Made by a program: the position numbers and the translations under genes
Notes under the pieces: model-generated
What the model saw: only the letters and a program-made list of their open reading frames with translations
What the model was told of the DNA's origin: nothing
Database searches by the model: none
Origin: RHKX01 sp963743875
GTDB taxonomy: Bacteria; Actinomycetota; Thermoleophilia; Solirubrobacterales; 70-9
DNA length: 64,000 nt
Reading direction: 5' to 3'
NCBI GenBank assembly: GCA_963743875.1
Contig: CAVURM010000001.1
Coordinates: forward strand, 930,001-994,000
Shown: positions 51,322-60,008 of the stretch, piece after piece
Layout of the letters: each line of letters begins with the position of its first letter
How positions within the stretch are numbered: position 1 is the stretch's first letter

Positions 51322-51377
51322 GGACCCCGCCGTCGCAGGTGGTCGTGACCGCGGCCCGACGCTGCTATGAATGTGCC

Positions 51378-52082
51378 ATGGCCGAAGCAAGGACCGTTCT
51401 GATCACGGGCGCCGGCACCGGTATCGGTGCCGCCACGGCGAAACACCTCCACGCGGCGGGCAACCGACTGGTCCTCTCGGCGCGACGCGAGGGGCCGCTG
51501 AACGAACTCGCCGCCGAGCTGGGCGGCGGGGACGACGTCATGGTCAAGGCCTGCGACGTCACCGACTGGGAGCAGAACACGGAGCTGGTCGACGCTGCCA
51601 TCGAACGCTTCGGCAGCATCGACATCGTCTTCGCCAACGCCGGCTTCGGCGCCTCCCGGGGATTCCTCGAAGAGTCCCCCGAGCACTGGAAGTCGATGGT
51701 GCTCACCAACGTCCTCGGAGTCGCCTACACCGTGCGGGCCACCCTCCCCCATCTGCTCGACCAGGGTCACGGCCACTTTCTGATCACCAGCTCCGTCGCC
51801 GGCCGCCGAGCGCTGCCGGGATCCCTCTACTCCGCAACCAAGTGGGCCGCCACCGCAATCGGCGAATCACTCCGCCAGGAGCTTCGCCAGATTCACGAGA
51901 ACGGCTCGATCAAGGTCACCCTGATCGAGCCCGGCATGGTCGACACCCCCTTCTTCGACAACCGGCCGTCCGGGGCGCTCGAGGCCGACGACATCGCCGA
52001 GGCGATCGTCTACGCGATCTCGCAGCCCGATCGCGTGGACGTCAACGAGATCCTGATCCGCCCCAGCTCCCAGCCGATCTAG
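51378..52082 (+). CDS. Short-chain dehydrogenase/reductase
   Basis: 234 residues. Rossmann motif LITGAGTGIGAATAKHL, NAG as FANAGFGAS, catalytic Ser (ITSSVAGRR) and YxxxK in SLYSATKWAATAI. NADP(H) preference suggested by SARREG after beta-2. Classical SDR, substrate unknown. I chose ATG 51378, since the upstream open codons have no support. Confidence 0.88.
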   Translation: MAEARTVLITGAGTGIGAATAKHLHAAGNRLVLSARREGPLNELAAELGGGDDVMVKACDVTDWEQNTELVDAAIERFGSIDIVFANAGFGASRGFLEESPEHWKSMVLTNVLGVAYTVRATLPHLLDQGHGHFLITSSVAGRRALPGSLYSATKWAATAIGESLRQELRQIHENGSIKVTLIEPGMVDTPFFDNRPSGALEADDIAEAIVYAISQPDRVDVNEILIRPSSQPI

Positions 52083-52190
52083 ATCTGGCGAGGCTGGCAG
52101 CCGCCGGATCGAGGAAGCGCCCGGCGCGCGACCCTTCCCGGCCGCGAGCCGGGCGATGACGCCGAGCCCGGCGCCTCCCCAGGCCGCCAG

Positions 52191-52261
52191 AGCGGGTGAG
52201 GGGAATCGAACCCCCGTCACCAGCTTGGGAAGCTGGTGCTCTGCCATTGAGCTACACCCGC
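52191..52261 (-). tRNA. tRNA-Gly (CCC)
   Basis: On the minus strand: acceptor GCGGGTG/CACCCGC, D-arm AGCTCAATGGCAGAGC, anticodon stem ACCAGC/GCTGGT with loop TTCCCAA (anticodon CCC), T-arm GGGGGTTCGATTCCCCT. Discriminator T, CCA not encoded. Confidence 0.93.
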
Positions 52262-52263
52262 GG

Positions 52264-52591
52264 GGGAGGCGGAATCTACCTTGTCTATGCGGTGCGACGC
52301 ACAATGAGCTAGTGCTCCGCTCCGTTCCAACGCACGCCCAGCGCACTTCGCCTCGGCGTAGCCAGGGATCCAAGCGGTGCGCTCATCTGTGGTGAAGTCC
52401 AAATCCCTTGGAATGAACGGATTTCGAAAGAAGGACCTAGCCGAAGCCTCGATCCGGTAATGGGCGGTGACTGGTGCCTCGATGGAAATGGCGAACCGTC
52501 CGTCCTTAAGCATCCAGGCTTCCTCGAACGAAATGGGACCGAGTTCGCCAAGGTCTTGAAACTCCCAATCCGCCGTGCAGCCGGCACCGAG
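52264..52591 (-). pseudogene. Possible remnant coding region, lower GC than neighbours
   Basis: An open frame on the minus strand reads from 52591 with protein-like text such as ADWEFQDLGELGPISFEEAW, FAISIEAPVTAHYRIEA and SFFRNPFIPRDLDFTTDER, but has no ATG, GTG or TTG start before residue 29 and runs into tRNA-Gly instead of a proper stop. It is visibly less GC-rich than its flanks. This could be a truncated or acquired fragment. No family recognised. Confidence 0.35.
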
Positions 52592-52608
52592 TCATGCTCG
52601 GGACACGA

Positions 52609-53820
52609 TCAGGCGCTTCGACGAGGCGTGCCCCCTGATCGCGGATGGCGCGGATGCTCCCGCAGCCGCCTGACGGTCAGGCTGCCACCGCGGAGGATGC
52701 TTGCGGGGGGGAACGAGCCTCGGGACTGAGCAAGCTTGGGGAACGTCCGTGAAACCAGGTTCACGAACAGCGGTCGCCGCCGACCATGCCTGCCCACGGG
52801 AGCACGCTTGAGTCGCACCATCCCGGCCTTGGTGCCGACGCAAGGGCTCTCGAAGGCGCTGTGACCGAGCGTGCAGTTGAAACCGTTCAGCTCGGTCGCC
52901 CGCCCACCGCGGGAGAGTATGCGACGGGCCAGGCCGCTTGGGCTCGTCCGGGAGCGGTCCGTGGTGACGATGATCTGGTCCGAGACGAAGTAAGGAATCC
53001 CGTGGATCTCGGTTCGCTGTCTGGAGCGGACCAGGAGCACGTCACCTTTCCGCAGCCCCCGCACCCGCTGGGAGTAGACCACCCGGTGGCCGCCCGAGAA
53101 GGACGCGGGCAGCGTCTTGGTACGGCGCTTCGTGGTTCGCCAGCGATGCGTTCGGATTTCAGCCGCGTCCCGCATCATTGCTGCGCTGATGCGGGCCTTG
53201 CCGCCCTCGATCGTTCCGTCGGGCTGATCGGCGCCGACGACGACGACCTCGCCGCCTTGAACTCCGTCGTTTGATGCTCGTACCACCATGTTGAGCCGGC
53301 ACCTGGTGGGTCGGCACGGAAGGCCCCGCAGATCGTGGACGTGGAACCCGCCGGAATCGATGACGAGCGGGCAATGGTGATTCCTGTTCGGACGCGTCTG
53401 CTGGCAGGTGAGCGAGATGCGCCGTGAAACGCGATTTGCGCGACGGCCATGCGTCGCCCGCTGAGACGTTGCCAGCTCCATCCAGGCCGAAAGGTGCGGG
53501 TCGAAGCCGTAGCTGCGCCCGACGCAGCGCTCGATCGGATCGACGCACGTCGTCGTGAGCGCCACCTCGGCGTTGAATCGGACCTCGTCCCCCTGCCGGA
53601 CGCGAGGCAGGGGAAGGGACAGGACGGAGGAGCCATGACCGGGTCGGGCCGTTATCGGCACGGTCTCCCGCAACTCGGCTTTGGGGCCTGTCGAGATGCC
53701 CATGAGCCCGCGAGGATCCCCGCGCTCGACACTCGACGAGGCCGCTGCGATGCCACTCGCCGCTGCCAAGAGCATCGGGAGCGCGATGCCGGCGATCAGG
53801 TGTCTGCGTGACGGGGGCAG
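52609..53820 (-). CDS. Exported hypothetical protein, probable CTG start
   Basis: About 403 residues. The signal peptide reads PSRRHLIAGIALPMLLAAAS with a cleavage near AAASS, but no ATG, GTG or TTG in this frame precedes it; ATG 53775 would cut the signal in half. CTG 53820 is preceded by GGAGG (53830-53826 on the minus strand) with 5-base spacing, so CTG is the likely start. The mature part is basic with paired cysteines and contains two similar all-beta segments. No domain recognised; secreted, perhaps wall-associated. Confidence 0.6.
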   Translation of the reverse strand: MPPSRRHLIAGIALPMLLAAASGIAAASSSVERGDPRGLMGISTGPKAELRETVPITARPGHGSSVLSLPLPRVRQGDEVRFNAEVALTTTCVDPIERCVGRSYGFDPHLSAWMELATSQRATHGRRANRVSRRISLTCQQTRPNRNHHCPLVIDSGGFHVHDLRGLPCRPTRCRLNMVVRASNDGVQGGEVVVVGADQPDGTIEGGKARISAAMMRDAAEIRTHRWRTTKRRTKTLPASFSGGHRVVYSQRVRGLRKGDVLLVRSRQRTEIHGIPYFVSDQIIVTTDRSRTSPSGLARRILSRGGRATELNGFNCTLGHSAFESPCVGTKAGMVRLKRAPVGRHGRRRPLFVNLVSRTFPKLAQSRGSFPPASILRGGSLTVRRLREHPRHPRSGGTPRRSA

Positions 53821-53886
53821 AAGGTCCTCCCAACTGAGTATCGGCTTCGGCGAGGTACATCGCCACGCCCATGTGCCGACAGCGTC

Positions 53887-54333
53887 CTAGGCGCTGCCGT
53901 TGGCGGTGTCGCCGCTGAAGATCGCGAGCCAGATCACGAACGCGGCCGCCGAGGCGACCACGACCCAAATGCCGTGGCGATTCTTGTTGATCTGGGTCAG
54001 TCCGATGATGAAGCCGACGAGCGGCATCAACGCGGCGAAGATGTAGCCGGCGATGATCACACCGCTGGCGTCCTGCTCCTTCTCGCCCGGCGCTCGGCGG
54101 ATGGGCTGGCGGCTCTCCGTCCATTTCTTGCCGTCCCAGTAGCGCTCGACCTGAGGGTCGTTCGGGTCGGGGTAGAAGCCCGGGCCCGGCGCCGACGGCC
54201 CAGGCTCGTCGGTCCAGTTGCTGCCGTCCCAGTACCGCTCCGCGTAGGGGTCGTCGGGGTCGGGATAGAAGCCGGGCGCCGCCGCCGGCGCGGGAGCCGC
54301 ACGCGGGGCCTGATCGTTCGCCGATTCGCTCAC
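53887..54333 (-). CDS. DUF2510 double-repeat membrane protein
   Basis: 148 residues from GTG 54333, preceded by AAGGGG. Two DUF2510 repeats, PGFYPDPDDPYAERYWDGSNWT near residue 20 (first 20 shown in part) and PGFYPDPNDPQVERYWDGKKWT near 50 (same pattern), then two membrane helices (GVIIAGYIFAALMPLVGFII and IWVVVASAAAFVIWLAIF). DUF2510 is mostly actinobacterial; function unknown. Confidence 0.82.
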   Translation of the reverse strand: MSESANDQAPRAAPAPAAAPGFYPDPDDPYAERYWDGSNWTDEPGPSAPGPGFYPDPNDPQVERYWDGKKWTESRQPIRRAPGEKEQDASGVIIAGYIFAALMPLVGFIIGLTQINKNRHGIWVVVASAAAFVIWLAIFSGDTANGSA

Positions 54334-54444
54334 AATCGGGCCCCTTCTGGCATTGACGGCTTGCCGATCACAGGTCGTCACCCTAGCGAGCGCTCGCCCC
54401 GTTCAACCGGCGTCGAGCAACCGTCACCTCTAACCTCCCGGCCG

Positions 54445-54975
54445 ATGAGCAACCGTGGATTTCTCGCCATCCTGGCGGCGATCGCCTTCATCGGGCTGCT
54501 CGCTTTCGGCCTGGTCGCCAAGCAGGGCGCCAAGATCGCCGTCGGCGAGCCGGCTCCCGACGCTGCGGTCGAGCGCCTGGACGGATCCGGCGAGGTCAGC
54601 CTCGCCGACCACCGCGGGAAATGGGTACTGCTGAACTTCTGGGCTTCCTGGTGCGAACCATGCAGGGAGGAGGCGCCGGCGATCGAGAGCTTCGCCAGGA
54701 AGAACCGCGACGAGGTGGTCGTGATCGGCATGGACACCGAGGACCTGAGCAGTGACGCACTCGATTTCGTTCGCGAGTTCGACCTGACCTACGAGATGCT
54801 CCACGACGGCGACGGCGACCGCAAGGACGCGTACGGGATCTTCGCCCTCCCCGAGAGCTTCCTGATCGATCCGAACGGCGACCTCGCGCTGATTCAGCGA
54901 GGTCCCGTCGACGAGAAGTTCCTCGTCGAGCGGGTGCAGCCGTTGATCACGGGAGCGACGGTCGAGCCCGAATGA
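54445..54975 (+). CDS. TlpA/ResA/CcmG-type thiol-disulfide oxidoreductase
   Basis: 176 residues: signal-anchor (RGFLAILAAIAFIGLLAFGL) and a thioredoxin fold with active site NFWASWCEPCREEAPA near residue 76 and cis-Pro in ALPESFLIDPNG. WCEPC is the CcmG/ResA-like form that reduces apocytochrome c. Followed by ccmH with a 4-base overlap, so its role is in cytochrome c maturation. No SD; TAACCT upstream may be a -10 of a leaderless transcript. Confidence 0.9.
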   Translation: MSNRGFLAILAAIAFIGLLAFGLVAKQGAKIAVGEPAPDAAVERLDGSGEVSLADHRGKWVLLNFWASWCEPCREEAPAIESFARKNRDEVVVIGMDTEDLSSDALDFVREFDLTYEMLHDGDGDRKDAYGIFALPESFLIDPNGDLALIQRGPVDEKFLVERVQPLITGATVEPE

Positions 54976-55443
54976 GGCGGCTCGGCAACCGTTCTGTCGA
55001 CTCTCACCCTCGTGGCGTCCCTCGGCCCGGCGGCCAGCGCCCTCGCGACTGCCGCCTCCCTGCCCGACATCGAGGACGAGGTCATGTGCACGATCTGCGG
55101 CACGACCCTCCAGCTCTCAAACGCCCCCCAGGCCGAACGGGAGCGGGTCTTCATCAACGAGCTGATCGCCGAGGGCAAGAGCAAGGAGCAGATCAAGGCG
55201 GAACTGGTCGACGAATACGGACCCGAGGTGCTCGCCGTCCCCGGTGACGACGGCTTCGACCTCCTCGGGGGATGGATCTTCCCGGCGGTCGCCCTGCTTG
55301 CGGGAGCGGCAGCGGTCGCCGTGGCCGCGCTGCGCTGGCGACGGGATCAGCGAGACGACGACGGCGATCCGACCCCCGTCGCCGACCTGAGCCCCGACGA
55401 CCAGCGCCGCCTCGACAAGGACCTCGGCCGCTACGACACCTGA
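54972..55443 (+). CDS. ccmH: Cytochrome c maturation protein CcmH, N-terminal frameshift
   Basis: About 155 residues. The core is CcmH: DEVMCTICGTTLQLSNAPQAERERVF, the CxxC here being CTIC where the family has RCPVC, and KSKEQIKAELVDEYGPEVLA, then a helix and a short tail. ATG 54972 (ATGA overlap with the tlpA stop) gives only MRRLG before changing frame; deleting one G near 54984 joins it to ATVLSTLTLVASLGPAASA, a good Sec signal. GTG 55012 in the CcmH frame is the unbroken alternative. With CcmG it delivers reduced apocytochrome to CcmF. Confidence 0.85.
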
Positions 55444-55450
55444 AGGCGTC

Positions 55451-57355
55451 TCACCGCCTCGGCAGGACCGTCAGCGTCCGTGCCCTCGACATCACCGGCG
55501 TCAGGTAGGGAAAGCTCCGCTCACGGGAGACCTTGAGCCGGAACCGGTAGCGGGTCGGCTGCTCGTAGAAGCGGTCGAACCGATAACGCATGCGCCAGTT
55601 TCCGTGGGAGTCGGTCCGGAACGCGCGGCCGACGGTGCGGTAGCGCCGGACCCCTCCCCCCTTTACCTGCAACTCCACGAGCTTCCCCTTCGGTATCGCC
55701 GCCCCGTAGCCGCCGATCGAGCCGTGGAAGCCGATGCGCCTACCGGCGCGACGACGCCGCGGGAACGGGTCGATGCTCGCCGATCCCCGGACCCCGAGCG
55801 TCAGCTCGCTGGACTGGGTGGACAGGTATCGCCGCGAGCCCGCGTACCCCACCCGGATCGCGCGGGACGGGCCGCGCGAAAGTCGCACGGAGATCCGCCC
55901 GTTGGCGTCGGTTCGCACGGTCCGGCCGATCGGGTCGAGCGAAGACCCAGGGTCGAAGCGCTCCACCACCTCGACGTCCTGGCCGGCGAGCGGTCGACCG
56001 TCCGGCCCAAGGAGGGCCGCCCGCAACTCGGGCTGCGTTCCATAGCCCGTCTGAGCCCGCGTCTCGCCGCCGATATTAGCGCTAAGACGGGTCGCCTCCC
56101 GAAGGGGGAAGTCGACAACCATGTCGGTTCCGTCCGCCCTCGAGGTGCTCACCGCGACGTTCCCGACCGCGTCCGCAGCCACCGCCCGAAAGACGTACCG
56201 CCCGCGCGGCTCACGTGCCGAATCCACGCGAGCTCGAAGCTCACCGCCCGAAACCTCGGTCGGCAGCTCTCGCCAGGACCCGCCCGAGAGGGGTCGATAG
56301 GCGATCGCGGTCGAGCCCAAACCCGAATGGCGATCGACCGCCGTCGCCCGGATCAGCTCCGGATCCTCAGGGTCCCGTGCGTTGGCGAAGGCGACCTCGG
56401 GAGGAGCGTTGTCGACCAGCAGGGTTCGCTCCACACATCCCGGCAGGGCTCCCGACCCGTAGTCGGACGCGCAGATGCGCACGGCATTGGCACCGTCGAC
56501 GAAGGGCGCTGAGCGCGTATCCGCGGCGGACTGGACAGCGTGGACCGATGGGCAGGGACGCAGGCGGCTCGCACGCGGGCTGCCGGCGATCAACGAGCAG
56601 GGGACGGTCTGCGTCGGCGCCACGAGCGATCCGTTGACACGAATCTCGAAGCTCCGCACGCCTGAGCCGGCGTCGGAAGCGACCGCACCGATCGTGCCGT
56701 CGCCGCGCTTCCAGCCCCCTGAGCTCAGCGAGCCGCCGGCGACGATCGCGGGCGGCCTCCTGTCCTCCAGGGTGAGGACGATCGAGCGGATCCAGTTGCG
56801 GGCCTGATCGCTCGTCCGACAGCCGTCGCGCTCGACACAGGTCAGGGTCGCCGCAAACCCCCCACGACCCCCGTCGCCGAGCTGGCGGCCGTAGCTTTCG
56901 AACGAGCCCGCCGAGTCGCCGCCCGTCGCGATCCTCCCGACCTCGAGCCCGGCATCGTCGAGAAAGGACAACCGGGCCTGCTGGCCGGCATCGCTTCGCA
57001 TCCGCGCCTCCAGATCCACGCCGACGATTCGCGCCTCCCCTGGTGCCTCCCACGAGATCCGGCCGTACCGTCCCTGAGGAGCTCCAGTGATCGACCTGAT
57101 CTGCAGAGAGTTCCCGTCCTCGTCCTCCTCGCAGCGGTAGAGAAACCCATAGTCGCCGCCGTTGACTCGCTCGAAATGCGCATCGGTGAACGCGCGGTTC
57201 GAGCGATCACATTGGACGACCTCGTAGCGTCCGGCGAAAGCCGCCGAGGGCTCGAACGCAATGGCGATGATCGCCATCAGGAACGCCGTCGCAGCCGCGG
57301 TCGTCGCGATCGCGCTCCGGCGCAGAGTTGGTCGGCGGGTAATCGGGCTCCTCAT
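55451..57355 (-). CDS. Large exported protein with Ig-like/beta-sandwich repeats
   Basis: 634 residues with a strong signal peptide (AIATTAAATAFLMAIIAIAFE near residues 15-35, cleavage around AFAG). The mature part has a lectin-like N-terminal domain (GRYEVVQCDRSNRAF, WEAPGEARIVGVDLEARM), then Ig-like segments (VDNAPPEVAFANARDPEDPEL, and C-terminal carboxypeptidase-regulatory-like text PLAGQDVEVVERF and GRTVRTDANGRISV). This arrangement of a CxxCxxx-type ectodomain with adhesive repeats is frequent in Solirubrobacterales-like genomes. No enzyme motif seen; it is probably secreted or wall-bound. Confidence 0.75.
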   Translation of the reverse strand: MRSPITRRPTLRRSAIATTAAATAFLMAIIAIAFEPSAAFAGRYEVVQCDRSNRAFTDAHFERVNGGDYGFLYRCEEDEDGNSLQIRSITGAPQGRYGRISWEAPGEARIVGVDLEARMRSDAGQQARLSFLDDAGLEVGRIATGGDSAGSFESYGRQLGDGGRGGFAATLTCVERDGCRTSDQARNWIRSIVLTLEDRRPPAIVAGGSLSSGGWKRGDGTIGAVASDAGSGVRSFEIRVNGSLVAPTQTVPCSLIAGSPRASRLRPCPSVHAVQSAADTRSAPFVDGANAVRICASDYGSGALPGCVERTLLVDNAPPEVAFANARDPEDPELIRATAVDRHSGLGSTAIAYRPLSGGSWRELPTEVSGGELRARVDSAREPRGRYVFRAVAADAVGNVAVSTSRADGTDMVVDFPLREATRLSANIGGETRAQTGYGTQPELRAALLGPDGRPLAGQDVEVVERFDPGSSLDPIGRTVRTDANGRISVRLSRGPSRAIRVGYAGSRRYLSTQSSELTLGVRGSASIDPFPRRRRAGRRIGFHGSIGGYGAAIPKGKLVELQVKGGGVRRYRTVGRAFRTDSHGNWRMRYRFDRFYEQPTRYRFRLKVSRERSFPYLTPVMSRARTLTVLPRR

Positions 57356-57406
57356 CGAAGTTCCTCCTGATCGGGCAGCGGCCCCGGATCCCGGCGCCTC
57401 GCTCCG

Positions 57407-57679
57407 TCAAGCCCGACCGGCGGGCGGGCGCCCCCATCGCTCAGGTGCGGCCGTCGCGGCCCGCGCCGCGCTGACCAACGCGTGCAGTACTGCGGAGGCG
57501 GGACGATCACCGGTCCCACCCTGGTCGACGAACGCCCGCCAGAACGCGATGCGAGCTTCCGGGTCCACGGCATCGATGATCATCTCTAGCTCGTCGCGAA
57601 GTGCCGGCTCACGCTCCAGGGCCGACTCGACGGCATCCAACTCCTCCGGGTCGAGCCCGGACAGATCGACGACTGACAT
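57407..57679 (-). CDS. Small hypothetical protein
   Basis: 90 residues, acidic N-terminal half (SGLDPEELDAVESALEREPALRDELEMIIDAVDPEAR in parts), helical, no membrane segment. Not recognised. It is 51 bases before the end of the large exported-protein gene's start region and reads on the same strand. Confidence 0.5.
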   Translation of the reverse strand: MSVVDLSGLDPEELDAVESALEREPALRDELEMIIDAVDPEARIAFWRAFVDQGGTGDRPASAVLHALVSAARAATAAPERWGRPPAGRA

Positions 57680-57727
57680 CTGCTCGCTAACCCCGCAGCG
57701 GGGATCCGCGCCCCCCCCGGCGGGAAA

Positions 57728-57940
57728 TCAATCCTTCTCGCAGCCCTCGATCAGGTTGGCGGCGGTCGAGAAGAGGTGTTCGCCGCGCGGTCCTGATTCC
57801 AGCGCGACCTCCTCCCCGCCCGCGAACCAGACGCGAGCGAACGGACGGCTGCGCATCTTCCGGCGACGCAGGTAGGCCTTGCCCTCCTCGCTGTAGGAGG
57901 AGACCCGACCGAGCAGAAAGCGATGCGGCTTTTCGATCAT
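57728..57940 (-). CDS. Small hypothetical protein coupled to a roadblock-like gene
   Basis: 70 residues, basic (HRFLLGRVSSYSEEGKAYLRRRKM, ARVWFAGGEEVALESG), no membrane segment. The ATG at 57940 overlaps the stop of the upstream roadblock-like gene (ATGA), so they are co-translated. Not recognised. Confidence 0.55.
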   Translation of the reverse strand: MIEKPHRFLLGRVSSYSEEGKAYLRRRKMRSRPFARVWFAGGEEVALESGPRGEHLFSTAANLIEGCEKD

Positions 57941-58290
57941 GATGGCCGCTCCTCCAGCCCGCGGAGGGCCGATCGGAGATCGCAGAACATCAGCGAGGCG
58001 AGGGTGAACCGATCGGTCACGGCGATCGCCGAACCCGCCGGGCCGCGAACCGCATAGACCTCTCCGTCTTCGTTGGCGACATGAACCTGGGTGGGCTCCG
58101 GCCTGGACTCGTCGGCAACCGAACTCCAGATCTCGATCGCTCCCGCCGCCCAGTCGTTCGGCGCGCTCTCGGCGACGACCGCGCCCGCCGAATCGAGGAT
58201 TGCGCACGACCTCAGGCCGGCGCACGACTCCATCAACCCGGCCACGGCCGCCTCAGCCGCGGAACCCGGGCTTGCAGTTTTCGTGCTCAT
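57937..58290 (-). CDS. Roadblock/LC7-like small protein
   Basis: 117 residues. The alpha-beta pattern (AGLMESCAGLRSCAILDSAGAVVAES, EDGEVYAVRGPAGSAIAVTDRFTLASLMFCDLRSAL in parts) matches the roadblock/LC7 fold used as a dimeric scaffold for small GTPases and kinases. No MglA-type GTPase is in this window. Its coupled partner is the 70-residue ORF. Moderate confidence in the fold, none in the role. Confidence 0.6.
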   Translation of the reverse strand: MSTKTASPGSAAEAAVAGLMESCAGLRSCAILDSAGAVVAESAPNDWAAGAIEIWSSVADESRPEPTQVHVANEDGEVYAVRGPAGSAIAVTDRFTLASLMFCDLRSALRGLEERPS

Positions 58291-58338
58291 TGCGCCGGCC
58301 GCAGGCGCCGATTCGTCATCTGATGGAAAATAGCGATC

Positions 58339-58479
58339 GTGGACCTAGCAAGAACCTCCTGGATCACAGTGCTGGTGACCTGCCTCGTAGCGGCGCTGCT
58401 GCTTGCACTGAACGGATACACGGGCTACGCAATCACCTTGGTCGCGGTCGGACTTGCCGGCGCCGTGAACCTGACCTGA
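58339..58479 (+). CDS. Short membrane protein, two helices
   Basis: 46 residues from GTG 58339: RTSWITVLVTCLVAALLLAL, then GYTGYAITLVAVGLAGAV, so two adjacent helices with a short turn. A GGA sits about ten bases upstream. Too short to assign; a real gene is suggested by the clean hydrophobic pattern and the placement between convergent neighbours. Confidence 0.5.
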   Translation: MDLARTSWITVLVTCLVAALLLALNGYTGYAITLVAVGLAGAVNLT

Positions 58480-58503
58480 CCAGTCGACCCGGTCGCTGGG
58501 CGT

Positions 58504-59412
58504 TCATCCCTGCCGGAACGGGCCGGCCGCGTCCCTCGTCCCGCGATAGGACTGCTCCGGCTCAACATGGATCAGGACGTCGGCATTGGTGAACTCCGCC
58601 TCGATCGCGTCGCGCAGATCGTGGGCCTGCCGATGGGCCTCCTCGAGGCTAGTCCCGGAGCGGAACTGCACGTGCATGTCGATGTGCCGACGCGAACCGG
58701 CGCTGCGCCCGCGAAGCTTGTGGTAGCCGGCCATCTCCGGGAGCCTGGTTGCCGCGATCACATTCTCGATCCGGTCCAGCTCCTCGTCCGGTAGCGCCTC
58801 GTCCATCAACACCCGGCCCGACCGACGCGCGAGTCGGATCCCGGTGGCGACGATTGCGACGGCAACCACCAGCGCCGCGATCGAATCGAACGCGGCGTTC
58901 CCGGTGACCTGAACCAGTACGAGGCCGACCAGCACGGCGATCGAAGTCACGGCGTCGGCGCGCAGATGGGCAGCATCGCCCTCGAGGGCCGGCGATTCGA
59001 GAGCGGTCGCTCGGCGGTAGAGATAGCCCGAGACGACCAGGTTGGCGACGATCGAGACGCCGATGATCACGATGCCGATCCCGACGTCGTCGACCTCGGA
59101 CCCGTTGACGAGGCGACGGATCGCCTCGAGCACGATGATCGCCGCGCCGAGCAGAATCAGCATCGCCTCGGCGCCGGCGGCGACGTTCTCCGCCTTCTCG
59201 TGTCCGTATGGATGGTCCTCGTCCGCCGGCTCTTCGGCCTTGCGAACCGAGAAGAGCGCAATCAGCGAAGCGACCAGGTCAATCGCCGAATGGATCGCCT
59301 CGGTGAGAATCGCGATCGAACCCGTCAGCAACCCGGCGACGACCTTGAGCAGAATCAGGACGCAATTGGAGACGACCGAGAGCCAGGCCGCCCCCGACTT
59401 GGTGGAGGTCAT
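58504..59412 (-). CDS. Cation diffusion facilitator (CDF) family transporter
   Basis: 302 residues, six helices in the N-terminal two thirds and a soluble ferredoxin-like C-terminal domain. Metal-site pairs: AIHSAIDLVASL (site A, H...D) and AHLRADAVTSIAVLVG (H...D). The C-terminal part has HIDMHVQFRSGTSLEEAHRQAHDL. Exports divalent metals such as Zn, Mn or Fe; the ion cannot be assigned. Overlaps rdgB by 4 bases (ATGA). Confidence 0.9.
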   Translation of the reverse strand: MTSTKSGAAWLSVVSNCVLILLKVVAGLLTGSIAILTEAIHSAIDLVASLIALFSVRKAEEPADEDHPYGHEKAENVAAGAEAMLILLGAAIIVLEAIRRLVNGSEVDDVGIGIVIIGVSIVANLVVSGYLYRRATALESPALEGDAAHLRADAVTSIAVLVGLVLVQVTGNAAFDSIAALVVAVAIVATGIRLARRSGRVLMDEALPDEELDRIENVIAATRLPEMAGYHKLRGRSAGSRRHIDMHVQFRSGTSLEEAHRQAHDLRDAIEAEFTNADVLIHVEPEQSYRGTRDAAGPFRQG

Positions 59413-60008
59413 CCCGTCTCCTCGATCGCAGCGGCGATCGCCCGCACCGCCCGTCCACGGTGGGAGATCGAATGCTTTTCAGCGCTGGTGAGCTCAGCCA
59501 TCGTGCGGTCGCCGGGGATGTCGTCAGGGATGAAGGCCGGGTCGTAACCGAACCCGCCCTCTCCCCGCGGCCGCTCGGCGAGCCGCCCCTCACAACGGGC
59601 CTCGCGGAGGGTCTCGGTCCCCTGCTCGTCGATGTGAACGATCGCGCAGACGTAGGCCACGGATCGATCCTCGGCCCCCTTTACCTCCTCGATCAGCAGG
59701 GCGAGGTTCTCGGCGTCGTCGGCATCGGATCCCGCGTAGCGTGCCGAGCGTACGCCCGGACGCCCACCGAGCGCGGCAGCGCTGATTCCGGAGTCGTCGG
59801 CGATCACGGCCGCGCCGGTCAGCCGGTGAGCCGCCCTAGCCTTGCCGATCGCGTTCTCGGCGAACGTCTCGCCGTCCTCGGGAGGGAGTTCGACGCTCAC
59901 CGGCAACGGCACCAGTTCGAATCCCGAAAGGATCTCGCCCAGTTCGTGGAGCTTGTGGTGGTTACGGGTGGCCACGACGATCGACCGCCGTTGCGGTCGT
60001 ACGCTCAC
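59409..60008 (-). CDS. rdgB: RdgB/HAM1 family XTP/dITP pyrophosphatase
   Basis: 199 residues; hydrolyses non-canonical purine NTPs to keep them out of nucleic acids. Motifs: VVATRNHHKLHELGEIL, VIADDSGISAAALGGRPGVRSARYAG (in parts), GEGGFGYDPAFIP and the late SHRGRAVRAI. GTG start overlapping the rph stop (GTGA). rph-rdgB coupling is a standard gene order. Confidence 0.93.
   Translation of the reverse strand: MSVRPQRRSIVVATRNHHKLHELGEILSGFELVPLPVSVELPPEDGETFAENAIGKARAAHRLTGAAVIADDSGISAAALGGRPGVRSARYAGSDADDAENLALLIEEVKGAEDRSVAYVCAIVHIDEQGTETLREARCEGRLAERPRGEGGFGYDPAFIPDDIPGDRTMAELTSAEKHSISHRGRAVRAIAAAIEETG

Noticed and set aside
52217..52513. Minus-strand ORF ending in GVAQWQSTSFPSW
   Set aside because: The tail is the translation of tRNA-Gly, a well-known artefact; only the upstream part is kept as a low-confidence fragment.
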